Assembly (NCBI GenBank): GCA_030430535.1
Contig: JAUIKY010000022.1
Location: 1 to 53,512, forward strand
Length of the DNA stretch: 53,512 nucleotides
Reading direction: 5' to 3'
Source: Bacteroidia bacterium
GTDB taxonomy: Bacteria > Bacteroidota > Bacteroidia > Flavobacteriales > Flavobacteriaceae
The notes below the pieces were generated by a model. The model searched no databases and had not been told where the DNA came from. It was given only the letters and a program-made list of their open reading frames with translations. How positions within the stretch are numbered: the stretch's first letter is position 1; every line of letters starts with the position of its first letter. Both the position numbers and the translations under genes were made by a program. This document shows positions 17,001 through 24,204 of the stretch, in pieces.

Positions 17001-19364
17001 ACAAACATAACCGATGGCATTTGGACCCATGTGGCAGTGACTACCGAAGCTAGTGGCGATGTAGTACTTTACATCAATGGTATTGAAGAAGCCCGAGACA
17101 CCTCAAGTTCAGGCGGAATTACAGATGCCTCCAATTTTATGATTGGAAGAGCCACATCAGACAGCAATTATTTTAAAGGAGGAATTGACGAAGTTAGGGT
17201 TTTCAACAAGGCGTTGACCACCGAAGAACTTCAACGTATGGTTTACCAAGAGCTTGATGATTCCAACAATTTCAACAGTGGAAAAATCATCCCTACAAAT
17301 TTTTGTTCTTCATTGGGCAGCAATCTTGTTAAATACTACAAAATGGATGGCTATCAAGATGACATCCTCGACGATAAAAAAACAGGACCTATTGATGTTT
17401 CAGGAGCAAAAATGTACAATTTCAAAGACATCTATTTCCAAAAAGCACCGCTACCTTACGAAACGGTGGGCGACGGAAATTGGACGGACAGTTCCAATTG
17501 GTTACACGGCAGCGAATGGGATATTTCGGCCAAAGCTGATAACCCCGATGACACATCAATTGTTCACATAAAAAACAACATTACCCTAAACGGTACCTAC
17601 AGCAAGCAAGGCATGGTAGGATTAATTGTTGACTCGGGAAAAGAATTTACTATTGAAGCCGATAAAGGCCTGTACAATAGCTGGTATTTGAAGTTGGACG
17701 GCCTAATAGATTTAGAAGGCGAATCGCAACTTATCCAAACTGAAGGCAGCATTTTAGACGCTAACAGTGCAGGAAAAATTGAGCGCGACCAACAAGGCAC
17801 GAAAGATTATTTCACCTATAATTATTGGTCATCTCCGGTTGGGGTCAGCAATGCTTCCAGCAACAACAACAGCTATAAAATGACTGACCATATTTTAAAA
17901 AACGGCACATTGCCAGCCTCGCCAAACAATATCACCTTCACCAGCTCTGGCTACAATGGCTGCGTTACTGGAAATGATATTACCATAGCCGATTACTGGA
18001 TTTGGAAATACTCCAACTCTACCTACAACAGTTATTATGCATGGCAGCACGTTAGGCGTAACGGAACCATTTTACCCGGCGAAGGCTTTACTATGAAAGG
18101 GGTAGACAATACCAATGGCAACATTTCACTAACCCAAAATTATGTTTTCGACGGAAAACCGAATAACGCCGACATTACACTTCCATTAACTGTTAATAAT
18201 GAATATTTGGTGGGCAACCCCTACCCCTCTGCTTTAGATGCCGACGAGTTTATAAGAGACAATATTAAAGACGGCGGCAACAACACCAACAATGTTATAA
18301 ATGGCGCTCTTTACTTTTGGGAACATTTTGCAAGCAATTCACATATTTTAAAAGAATACCAAGGCGGCTACAGCGTTTACACCTTAATGGGCGGAACACC
18401 AGCCATCAACAACGATTCTCGGATAAACTATTCGGGTAGCTTAACCAGTTCAAAAGGTTCACCAGAACGCTACATCCCAATTGGGCAGGGCTTTTTTGTT
18501 AGGGCTATTTTAGACCCCGAACTTGTGGGCGAAAGCAACGACCCCAATTTAACAAGCTCCATCGACGGCGGCAATATTGTATTTAAAAACAGTCAGCGAG
18601 TGTTTCAAACCGAAGCTTCTGGTTCATCCATATTTTTAAAATCGAACGAAACAAAAAGCAAAAAGAAAATCAACAATACCAATTTAGACACACGCCCTAA
18701 ATTAAGATTGATGTTCGATTCGCCAAAAGGCTACCACCGCCAACTTTTAACTGGAGTTGACGATCGTGCCAGCAACCATTTCGACCTGGGCTATGATGCG
18801 CCGTTAACTGAAAATAACGTTGAAGATATGTTTTGGTTAATTCAGGATAAGGAATTCATCATTCAAGCCGTTGGTCATTTTGAAACCGACCAGAAATTAC
18901 CGTTGGGTATAAAAATAAAAAAAGCCGGAATGGCCACCATCAGGATTGATGCTTTGGAAAATATCGCCAATAGCTTAGTGATTTATCTACACGATAAGGC
19001 TCTCGATGTGTACCACAATCTTAAAACGAACGATTACAGTATCCATTTAGACCCGGGCACCTATTTAGACCGTTTTGAAATCACCTTTGGAAAAGAAGAA
19101 AGCTTGAATACAGAACATAACATTAGTGAAAATGTCGGTGCTTACTTTTCAAACGAAAAGAACAGCATTATTGTAAACAACCCCACTTCTATGTATATTG
19201 AATCTGTTGAACTATTCAACGTTATTGGGCAGTCGGTATTTAAAGTGTCTCCAAAAACCACCCAAAACAGCTTAGAATATTACAACCATTTTAAGCCTGG
19301 AAACTATATTTTAAGAGTAAGCACTAAGCACCTTAGCATGTCCAAAAAAGTGCTTGTAAAATAA
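14076..19364 (+). CDS. Giant T9SS-secreted multidomain surface protein
   Basis: A 1762-residue exported protein of unknown specific role. A signal peptide spans 1-25 (ends KAYSQ). A glycine-rich domain follows (about 30-250; up to half Gly, with Asn, Asp and Ser), then a choice-of-anchor-D/ASPM-like beta domain (258-378). Thrombospondin-type-3-like DxDxDG calcium repeats occur at about 385-408, 665-690, 730-755 and 835-845. Between them, 420-665 looks like a secreted beta-sandwich module. A LamG-like fold lies at 902-1057 (YSLYFDGRNDYVE...GGIDEVRVFNKALT). The last 80 residues form a T9SS type A sorting domain (VELFNVIGQSV; PGNYILRV; SKKVLVK). Such proteins usually act as surface adhesins or binding proteins. 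A terminator follows. Confidence 0.9.
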   Translation: MRTVAILIKACTLIWCAFLSTKAYSQTQTFTSSGTFTVPAGVTSIDVEAWGGGGGGSDRSGNGSDGGNGGAGGGFAGGTLTVTPGDILTITIGAGGAGATNGDGNDGSTGGNTIIVNGSTSDQIQANGGAGGVVGTSSGGSAATGGGASFFGTVTNQVTYTGGNGGIGDADEGGAGGGGAGNNANGSNGDNGSDSNHNGGNGGPTNGGDGGDGGNDGSGSNGNNYGGGGGAAGDQGGGGTGGSGAPGLAVLNWTVPAMPEIEVTGNSNSIIGDGSNTPILTDNTDFGKVQIVSETVTKTFVIENNGAANLTLGDILLSGTTDFSIDSKPANGTVIAAGNSENITISFSTSTEGTQTTVLSIASDDSDEATYQINLTAEGDKVFFDSDNDGIYDDVDIDDDNDGIMDSDEENACRLSNGASQADYKFLNETFGTGTGRGTGISSLYTVSTSYCLEDGSPGSSCSGSNAGVGDGEYTVTSFITSGVSGETVGPNDAIASWAWYAWAPIEDHTPGDTNGRMAVFNADYDPGIFYETQITGTLANVPVTYSFWVINIDNDDSRFSAGELPRGNPNVTVNFLTLDRSTVIATFDTGDITRCPGAINDPNDPAYDPSDPSFNTCTTSEWKQFTETFSTSETAFIVQFVNNAPGGAGNDLAIDDIEVRQTLCDMDSDGVADVFDLDSDNDGIPDVVEGNPTSASLSEGRASLTGVSSWVDANGNGMHDSAEGISPINSDTDLIPDYLDLDSDNDGLFDVDEYGIVSSSAPLLFQNGDGDITGNGVGDGAETEAFREKDSEGDGSIEYYGDGILDIYDYHNGAATYAGSYGNVGQGTGPLYALDSDGDGTPDYRDPTNGATNDIDTIEIYAHLPNTAGVLDDTTDADGDGIVASRDGDDTVFGSPRNLDNSYSLYFDGRNDYVEDTNVISSGSGTIMAFIKSGGTNTDTDDRIIAGQNDFYMRINDADNSVTAVSEGISLTSTTNITDGIWTHVAVTTEASGDVVLYINGIEEARDTSSSGGITDASNFMIGRATSDSNYFKGGIDEVRVFNKALTTEELQRMVYQELDDSNNFNSGKIIPTNFCSSLGSNLVKYYKMDGYQDDILDDKKTGPIDVSGAKMYNFKDIYFQKAPLPYETVGDGNWTDSSNWLHGSEWDISAKADNPDDTSIVHIKNNITLNGTYSKQGMVGLIVDSGKEFTIEADKGLYNSWYLKLDGLIDLEGESQLIQTEGSILDANSAGKIERDQQGTKDYFTYNYWSSPVGVSNASSNNNSYKMTDHILKNGTLPASPNNITFTSSGYNGCVTGNDITIADYWIWKYSNSTYNSYYAWQHVRRNGTILPGEGFTMKGVDNTNGNISLTQNYVFDGKPNNADITLPLTVNNEYLVGNPYPSALDADEFIRDNIKDGGNNTNNVINGALYFWEHFASNSHILKEYQGGYSVYTLMGGTPAINNDSRINYSGSLTSSKGSPERYIPIGQGFFVRAILDPELVGESNDPNLTSSIDGGNIVFKNSQRVFQTEASGSSIFLKSNETKSKKKINNTNLDTRPKLRLMFDSPKGYHRQLLTGVDDRASNHFDLGYDAPLTENNVEDMFWLIQDKEFIIQAVGHFETDQKLPLGIKIKKAGMATIRIDALENIANSLVIYLHDKALDVYHNLKTNDYSIHLDPGTYLDRFEITFGKEESLNTEHNISENVGAYFSNEKNSIIVNNPTSMYIESVELFNVIGQSVFKVSPKTTQNSLEYYNHFKPGNYILRVSTKHLSMSKKVLVK

Positions 19365-19423
19365 ACAGGCTCCTAGATTATTTGGAGTTAGTCACCTAAA
19401 AAACTTCTTTTTACCCTTGTTTC

Positions 19424-19452
19424 AAGTCCTGAATTAACGTTCAGGACTTTTT
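19424..19452 (+). terminator. Terminator of the giant secreted protein gene, overlapping the hisS 3' end
   Basis: The stem AAGTCCTGAA (19424-19433) and TTCAGGACTT (19440-19449), with a 6-base loop, is followed by a T run, so it works on the plus strand. It overlaps the stop codon of convergent hisS. On the minus strand the flank is not T-rich, so hisS termination is not explained by it. Confidence 0.85.
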
Positions 19453-21084
19453 TATGGTGGCGACCAAAGTCTCAAGTGATACTTTTTCCTGCTCGCCAGA
19501 CACCATGTTTTTAAGTGCATACGTGTTCGAATTGATTTCCTCTTCGCCCACTAAAACCACAAACGGAATATTTCGTTTATTGGCGTGGTTCATCTGTTTT
19601 TTCATTTTGGCAGAATCGGGATATAATTCGGCATTAATACCCTGTTGGCGCAATTGTTTGATCGCTTTTAAACTGAACAACGCTTCCCTATCACCAAAAT
19701 TGATGAACAACACCTCAACGTTTTTGTTAACGGTTTCTGGGAAAAGCTCCAATTCTTCAAGCACCAAATAAATGCGGTCTAAACCAAAACTGATACCGAC
19801 ACCGCTTACATTTTTCATTCCGAAAATACCGGTTAAATCGTCGTAGCGTCCACCGCCACCAATCGACCCCATTTTAACGGACTTTGGTGCGGCCACTTCA
19901 AAAATGGCTCCCGTGTAATAATTCAGTCCGCGGGCCAAAGTGACATCCAGTTGCAACGCAGCTGTTTTTAAACCCAATTCTGAAATTGCGTTATTGATGA
20001 AGTCGAGTTCGTCAATACCTTTTTTCCCTTCTTCGGAAGTGTTTAAAATATCTTTTAAACTCTCAATTTGCGATTCAAAAGAACCCGACAACGTGAATAA
20101 TGGTTGCAATTTAGAAATCCCTTCTTCTGAAATCCCTTTGGAAAGCATTTCTTCTTTTACCTTTTCCTCACCAATTTTATCGAGCTTATCCAAAGCTACG
20201 GTAAAATCAATGAGTTTATCGGAAGCACCAATCACTTCGGCAATGCCCGACAATATTTTTCGGTTATTGATTTTAATGGTAACACCTTCCAGTTTTAAGG
20301 CTGAAAAAACGTTGTCGTAAAGTTGGATGAATTCTACTTCCTGCCACAACGAATCGCTACCAACCACATCGGCATCGCATTGATAAAACTCCCTAAAACG
20401 CCCTTTTTGTGGCCTATCGGCACGCCAAACGGGTTGGATTTGGTAACGCTTAAACGGAAATTCAATCTCGTTTTGGTGCTGTACCACGTAACGCGCAAAA
20501 GGAACAGTAAGGTCGTAGCGTAGGGCTTTTTCGGAGATTTGCGTAGCGTACTTTGCAGACCTAAGCTTAGTATACAGTTTATCAGCAAAATCTTCAATAT
20601 GTTTTTCTGTTTGCCCAAACTTATATTCTATTTGATATAAAAATTCAAGCAGAGCCTTTGTTACTATACTATCTTTTAAAAATTCATGATTTTTACCATG
20701 CTTATTCTTTAAATAAAAATAAACACTTTCCAAAAAGCCTTCCTCATAATAAGCTTCATTTGATAACTTATTAACCTTAACATACTCCTTTATACTATCC
20801 TTTAGCCCGAAGATATCTTTTTTAACCTTATTTCTTAAATCATTTAAGTAATCTACTCCCGACAAATAATCACCAGAATTCAAAATCTTAAAAATCAAGC
20901 GGTCGCCCTCATCGCCATATTTACCCATTAGGGTTTCGGAGTTTTCAAAACTCGGGGTTTCAATGGGTTGAAATCCGAAGGTTTCAAACGCCCCACGAAT
21001 GGTGTTGAAAATATAGTTTCGTTTGGCAACCTGCTCTGGGTTAAAATCTCTCGTGCCTTTTGGGATGCTTGGTTTTTGGGCCAT
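19441..21084 (-). CDS. hisS: Histidyl-tRNA synthetase with an internal insertion
   Basis: A 547-residue class II aminoacyl-tRNA synthetase that charges tRNA-His. Motif 1 region: [19 protein letters not shown]. Motif 2 region: [27 protein letters not shown]. The two histidine motifs are [14 protein letters not shown] and [12 protein letters not shown], and the C-terminal anticodon-binding domain begins near [18 protein letters not shown]. The protein is about 90 residues longer than usual Bacteroidota HisRS (roughly 455). The extra material lies at about residues 75-180, between [10 protein letters not shown] and [17 protein letters not shown], both normal. The frame is intact, so the enzyme is probably functional. 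It is convergent with the T9SS protein gene and preceded by a repeat-rich gap. Confidence 0.95.
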   Translation of the reverse strand: MAQKPSIPKGTRDFNPEQVAKRNYIFNTIRGAFETFGFQPIETPSFENSETLMGKYGDEGDRLIFKILNSGDYLSGVDYLNDLRNKVKKDIFGLKDSIKEYVKVNKLSNEAYYEEGFLESVYFYLKNKHGKNHEFLKDSIVTKALLEFLYQIEYKFGQTEKHIEDFADKLYTKLRSAKYATQISEKALRYDLTVPFARYVVQHQNEIEFPFKRYQIQPVWRADRPQKGRFREFYQCDADVVGSDSLWQEVEFIQLYDNVFSALKLEGVTIKINNRKILSGIAEVIGASDKLIDFTVALDKLDKIGEEKVKEEMLSKGISEEGISKLQPLFTLSGSFESQIESLKDILNTSEEGKKGIDELDFINNAISELGLKTAALQLDVTLARGLNYYTGAIFEVAAPKSVKMGSIGGGGRYDDLTGIFGMKNVSGVGISFGLDRIYLVLEELELFPETVNKNVEVLFINFGDREALFSLKAIKQLRQQGINAELYPDSAKMKKQMNHANKRNIPFVVLVGEEEINSNTYALKNMVSGEQEKVSLETLVATIKKS

Positions 21085-21513
21085 TTGATAGTTTTAGTTT
21101 ATATGCACTTCGACTGCGCTCAGTGTGACAACGCAATAAAAGTGGATTCCTATTTAAATTAGAAACGACAAAAATAACAGATTAATTTGAAAAAGATTCC
21201 CGCTTGCGCGGGAATGACAAAATAATTAATGGGATTTAAAAGCAATACAATATATTACTTTTAAATCCCAAATTTGAATTGGAAAAAACCATCTCGTCAC
21301 TTCGTAACACTCCTCCTTCAAAAAGAGGAGAACTCCTTCCCTTAAAAGGGAAGGTGGATTTCGGTTTCAAAAAAAACGAAATCCGGAAGGGTTGAAATCT
21401 TAGTGTTATGTTAAACGTATTTTGTCAGGCTGAGCGCAGTCGAAGCCCTAAGAAAGACCCTTCGACTGCGCTCAGGGTGACAATCAACTTGGTATCTTAC
21501 AGTTAACACAACA
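21085..21513. repeat. Repeat-filled gap upstream of hisS
   Basis: No gene is seen. The gap holds several short palindromic repeats of types recurring across the window. CTTCGACTGCGCTCAG... lies at 21108-21130, and GATTCCCGC/GCGGGAATGAC at 21195-21218. Three hairpins occupy about 21309-21393 (CTCCTC/GAGGAG, CCTTCCC/GGGAAGG, GGATTTCG/CGAAATCC). A 22-bp imperfect inverted pair lies at 21424-21445 and 21460-21481 (TGAGCGCAGTCGAAG and its complement). The hisS promoter must be in or between these. Confidence 0.75.
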
Positions 21514-21984
21514 CTAATTTATCAACTTATTAAAATAATGGTACAATTCGCCTTTGGTAATGACGGCGCCCTGTTCAATCATTTTAAATTTATCGCCATT
21601 TTTATCGTCGGTGTACTCTTTATCGGCTTGTAAAAACTCTACGCTTTCATCCAAAAGATTTTCACGTAGCCAATCGTAGCCTTCTTGGGTGGTAATATCG
21701 ATGCCATCTTTTTTAACGTTCACCACAATAGCATGCATTTTATCTTCGCCCAAGCGGAACAAATACATGTGCTGTGGCGCGAAATTCTCTAAATATTCGG
21801 TTTGGTTTAAAACGCCCTCCCATATTAAATCGCTAAACACATCCAGCTCGGTTTCGGCCAATTCGGGTTTATTGGCTTTTAGGTTGGTCCACTCGTCGTG
21901 CGTAATGGACTGCGTGGCCAAAAAATTGATGAACTCTTGGTGTAGCTCTTCAAATTGTTCTTTTGTAAGTCTTCTGTATTTCAT
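21514..21984 (-). CDS. Conserved Bacteroidota protein of unknown function
   Basis: A 156-residue soluble acidic protein starting MKYRRLTKEQFEELHQEF, with no signal peptide or membrane segment. Recognisable stretches are LIWEGVLNQTEYLENFAPQH and LVDESV-like acidic text (LLDESVEFLQADKEY). I believe this is the DUF6495 family, a short protein conserved in Flavobacteriia, but I could not check. It lies 62 bp downstream of rplI on the same strand, after a terminator-like hairpin, and ahead of hisS. No function can be assigned. Confidence 0.85.
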   Translation of the reverse strand: MKYRRLTKEQFEELHQEFINFLATQSITHDEWTNLKANKPELAETELDVFSDLIWEGVLNQTEYLENFAPQHMYLFRLGEDKMHAIVVNVKKDGIDITTQEGYDWLRENLLDESVEFLQADKEYTDDKNGDKFKMIEQGAVITKGELYHYFNKLIN

Positions 21985-21999
21985 TTTTCAAATGTCATA

Positions 22000-22025
22000 A
22001 AAAAAGCCCCAACATAGTTGAGGCT
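22000..22025 (-). terminator. Terminator after rplI
   Basis: On the minus strand, AGCCTCAAC and GTTGGGGCT pair with one wobble around a 3-base loop. An uninterrupted T run follows (plus-strand A run 21999-22005). It ends the rpsF-rpsR-rplI transcript; the next gene starts 16 bp further on. Confidence 0.85.
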
Positions 22026-22046
22026 CTTTATTTTATTTCAAATGGA

Positions 22047-22508
22047 TTAAGCTTGCGCTATAACCTCAAAAGGAAATTCGAAAACAACTTCTCTGTGCAA
22101 ACGCACAACAGCAGTGTACTGCCCTAAACGCTTGATATTTCCTCCTGTAATAGTAACAAATTTTTTGTCAACTGAATGTCCAGCTTTTTCAAAAGCTTCA
22201 ACTAAATCGGCCTTAGTTACAGAACCGAATAATTTATCACCGGCACTAGCACCTTCGGTAGCTTTAGCAGTAATTTTAATATCCAATCCTTTAATAGCCT
22301 CAGCAGTTTTGTTAGCTTCCTCTATCACTTTCTTTTCTTTAAAAGCTCTTTGCTTCAAGTTTTCTGCCAATACTTTTTTAGCAGATGGCGTCGCTAAAAT
22401 AGCTTGCCCTTGAGGAATTAAAAAGTTTCTACCATAACCGTTCTTAACTGTTACAACATCGTCTTTAAATCCTAAATTTTCAACGTCTTGTTTTAATATA
22501 AGTTCCAT
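22047..22508 (-). CDS. rplI: 50S ribosomal protein L9
   Basis: A 153-residue ribosomal protein. The N-terminal L9 signature is clear: MELILKQDVENLGFKDDVVTVKNGYGRNFLIPQGQA, including the G-D-V-V-x-V-x-x-G-Y-x-R-N-x-L-I-P pattern. A helical linker (about 45-75) and the C-terminal L9 domain (LFGSVTKADLVEAFEKAG) follow. Third gene of the rpsF-rpsR-rplI operon, 13 bp after rpsR, the usual order in this phylum. Confidence 0.98.
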   Translation of the reverse strand: MELILKQDVENLGFKDDVVTVKNGYGRNFLIPQGQAILATPSAKKVLAENLKQRAFKEKKVIEEANKTAEAIKGLDIKITAKATEGASAGDKLFGSVTKADLVEAFEKAGHSVDKKFVTITGGNIKRLGQYTAVVRLHREVVFEFPFEVIAQA

Positions 22509-22521
22509 CGTTATGTGTATT

Positions 22522-22818
22522 TTATTTTAATAAATCTGCTACGTATGGCATTAAAGCTAAGTGACGTGCTCTTTTTACGGCAACAGACACTTTCCTTTGG
22601 TACTTTAATGACGTTCCTGTTAAACGACGAGGTAAAATTTTACCTTGCTCGTTTACAAACTTCAATAAGAAATCTGGATCTTTGTAATCAATATACTTAA
22701 TACCAGATTTTTTGAAACGGCAGTATTTTTTTTGCTTATTAGTTTCAATGTTAAGCGGAGTTAAATACCTGATTTCTCCGTCTTTTTTACCTTTTGATTG
22801 TTGTTCTATTGATGACAT
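22522..22818 (-). CDS. rpsR: 30S ribosomal protein S18
   Basis: A 98-residue ribosomal protein. The S18 core [37 protein letters not shown] is followed by [22 protein letters not shown]. The N-terminus is slightly longer than in E. coli, as usual for Bacteroidota. It sits 2 bp after rpsF and 13 bp before rplI. S18 pairs with S6 on the 30S platform. Confidence 0.98.
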   Translation of the reverse strand: MSSIEQQSKGKKDGEIRYLTPLNIETNKQKKYCRFKKSGIKYIDYKDPDFLLKFVNEQGKILPRRLTGTSLKYQRKVSVAVKRARHLALMPYVADLLK

Positions 22819-22820
22819 AA

Positions 22821-23159
22821 TTAAGCTTTTACTTTAAGTTTTTCTCTTCTTCTTTCTGCCCAAGCCACAGCGTGCTTATCTAACTTTACAGTTAGGTAAC
22901 GCATAAAACGCTCATCACGTCTAAACTCTAGCTCTAAAGCATTAATTACTTCACCATCTACGGTGTACTCAAATAAATGGTAAAAACCACTCTTTTTGTT
23001 CTGGATTGGGTAAGCTAATTTTTTAAGCCCCCAATCTTCTTTTGATACCATCTTTGCACCGTTAGAAACAAGAAAATCTTCGTATTTCTTTACTGTTTCC
23101 TTTATCTGCTCTTCAGATAAAACGGGATTCAAGATGAAAACAGTTTCATAATGATTCAT
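22821..23159 (-). CDS. rpsF: 30S ribosomal protein S6
   Basis: A 112-residue ribosomal protein starting [19 protein letters not shown], with [22 protein letters not shown] and [22 protein letters not shown], the S6 family signatures. It is the first gene of the operon. A promoter fits 32 bp upstream on the minus strand: TTG (plus 23219-23221), a 20-base spacer, then TATTTTTG (plus 23191-23198). Confidence 0.98.
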   Translation of the reverse strand: MNHYETVFILNPVLSEEQIKETVKKYEDFLVSNGAKMVSKEDWGLKKLAYPIQNKKSGFYHLFEYTVDGEVINALELEFRRDERFMRYLTVKLDKHAVAWAERRREKLKVKA

Positions 23160-23190
23160 AAAAATCGTTTTAATTGTTAAAAATTGGCTG

Positions 23191-23221
23191 CAAAAATAAA
23201 TAAATTCTATATATTACACAA
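23191..23221 (-). promoter_or_regulatory. Promoter of rpsF-rpsR-rplI
   Basis: On the minus strand TTG, 20 bases, TATTTTTG matches the Bacteroidota -33/-7 consensus. The leader would be about 25 bases. Assigned by pattern only. Confidence 0.5.
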
Positions 23222-23368
23222 CTATAAGCCATTCTATTTTATCCCTAAAAGCAGCTCTTCAAAAGTGTTAAAAAAACGTTAAAAAGTGTATTTTAACGAT
23301 GTTTTTTGGTTTTTAACCGAATTATTCGTACTATTGTCGATATCTTAACCGAAATAATACAAAATGTT

Positions 23369-24064
23369 ATGACTTTAAACTGTGTAGTAGTAGACGATTC
23401 AGCAATACAACGTCTCTCCATCGTTAAGTTGGTAGAAAATCACCCTTCACTTAACCTTATTGCAGAGTACAGTAGTGCCCTTGAAACAAAAAATGGTTTA
23501 AACACGCACCAAGTAGACCTCATCTTCTTAGACATTGAAATGCCAGTGTTAAACGGATTTGAACTTTTGGACGTATTAAACAACAAACCCCAAATTATTT
23601 TTGTAACCGGTAAAACCGAATATGCTTTTAAAGCATTTAATTACGACGCTACCGATTATTTACACAAACCCATTACCAGAGAACGCTTCAATACTTCTGT
23701 TGAAAAAGCTTTGGAGCAACATAGATTGACCCAAGACTTTAACGAGGAAGATGGCGAACATATTTTTGTCAAAAGTAATCTAAAAAAACGTAAAGTTTAC
23801 ATTAAAGACATTAAATGGATTGAAGCCCTTGGTGATTACGTTAAACTGGTTACTGAAGAAAACAGCCTAGTAGTACTTTCTACCATGAAGGCCTTTGAAG
23901 CCGAACTTCCTGAAGGCAAATTTTTAAGAATTCACAAAAGTTACATTGTAAACCTTGATAAGATTGACCGATTTAACAGTAAGAATGTTGAAGTGGGCGC
24001 TTACGAAATTCCTCTAAGTAGAAACAAGAAAACCCAGTTGGTTGACGCGTTGAATAATATTTAG
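23369..24064 (+). CDS. LytTR-type response regulator
   Basis: A 231-residue two-component regulator. I start it at 23369 (MTLNCVVVDDSAIQ), because the earlier ATG at 23306 adds 21 residues that fit no family. The receiver domain spans about 1-120: acidic pair in VVVDDS, phospho-acceptor Asp55 in FLDIEMPVLNG, and conserved lysine in HKPITRERF. A LytTR DNA-binding domain covers about 135-230 (IFVKSNLKKRKVYIKDIKWIEALGDYVKLVTE; FLRIHKSYIVNLDKID). No sensor kinase gene is adjacent, so its partner is encoded elsewhere. The target genes cannot be inferred. Confidence 0.93.
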   Translation: MTLNCVVVDDSAIQRLSIVKLVENHPSLNLIAEYSSALETKNGLNTHQVDLIFLDIEMPVLNGFELLDVLNNKPQIIFVTGKTEYAFKAFNYDATDYLHKPITRERFNTSVEKALEQHRLTQDFNEEDGEHIFVKSNLKKRKVYIKDIKWIEALGDYVKLVTEENSLVVLSTMKAFEAELPEGKFLRIHKSYIVNLDKIDRFNSKNVEVGAYEIPLSRNKKTQLVDALNNI

Positions 24065-24146
24065 AAGCATAACCTCAGTAGGCTACCCCCATAGCTAACC
24101 GTGTGTTTTCAGCTTCCCATAATATTACGACAAAGTTAGAATAAGA

Positions 24147-24201
24147 TCCCAACTTTCGTTGGGACTAATTCAATTGCGAAATTTGTTTGCAAATTTCTAT
24201 T
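24147..24201. repeat. Short palindromes between the LytTR gene and priA
   Basis: TCCCAAC (24147-24153) pairs with GTTGGGA (24158-24164) around TTTC. A second small hairpin (AAATTTG/CAAATTT) follows near 24179-24196. Neither has a strong T run. They resemble the short repeats seen elsewhere in the window and could act as a weak terminator between these convergent genes. Confidence 0.4.
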
Positions 24202-24204
24202 TCA

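Noticed and set aside
20545-20862. Intein inside HisRS
   Set aside because: About 85-105 residues is too short, and the conserved N-terminal Cys/Ser and C-terminal His-Asn splice residues are missing.
23306-23368. Longer start for the LytTR response regulator
   Set aside because: The 21 extra residues fit no receiver domain; the conserved fold begins at TLNCVVVDDS after the ATG at 23369.
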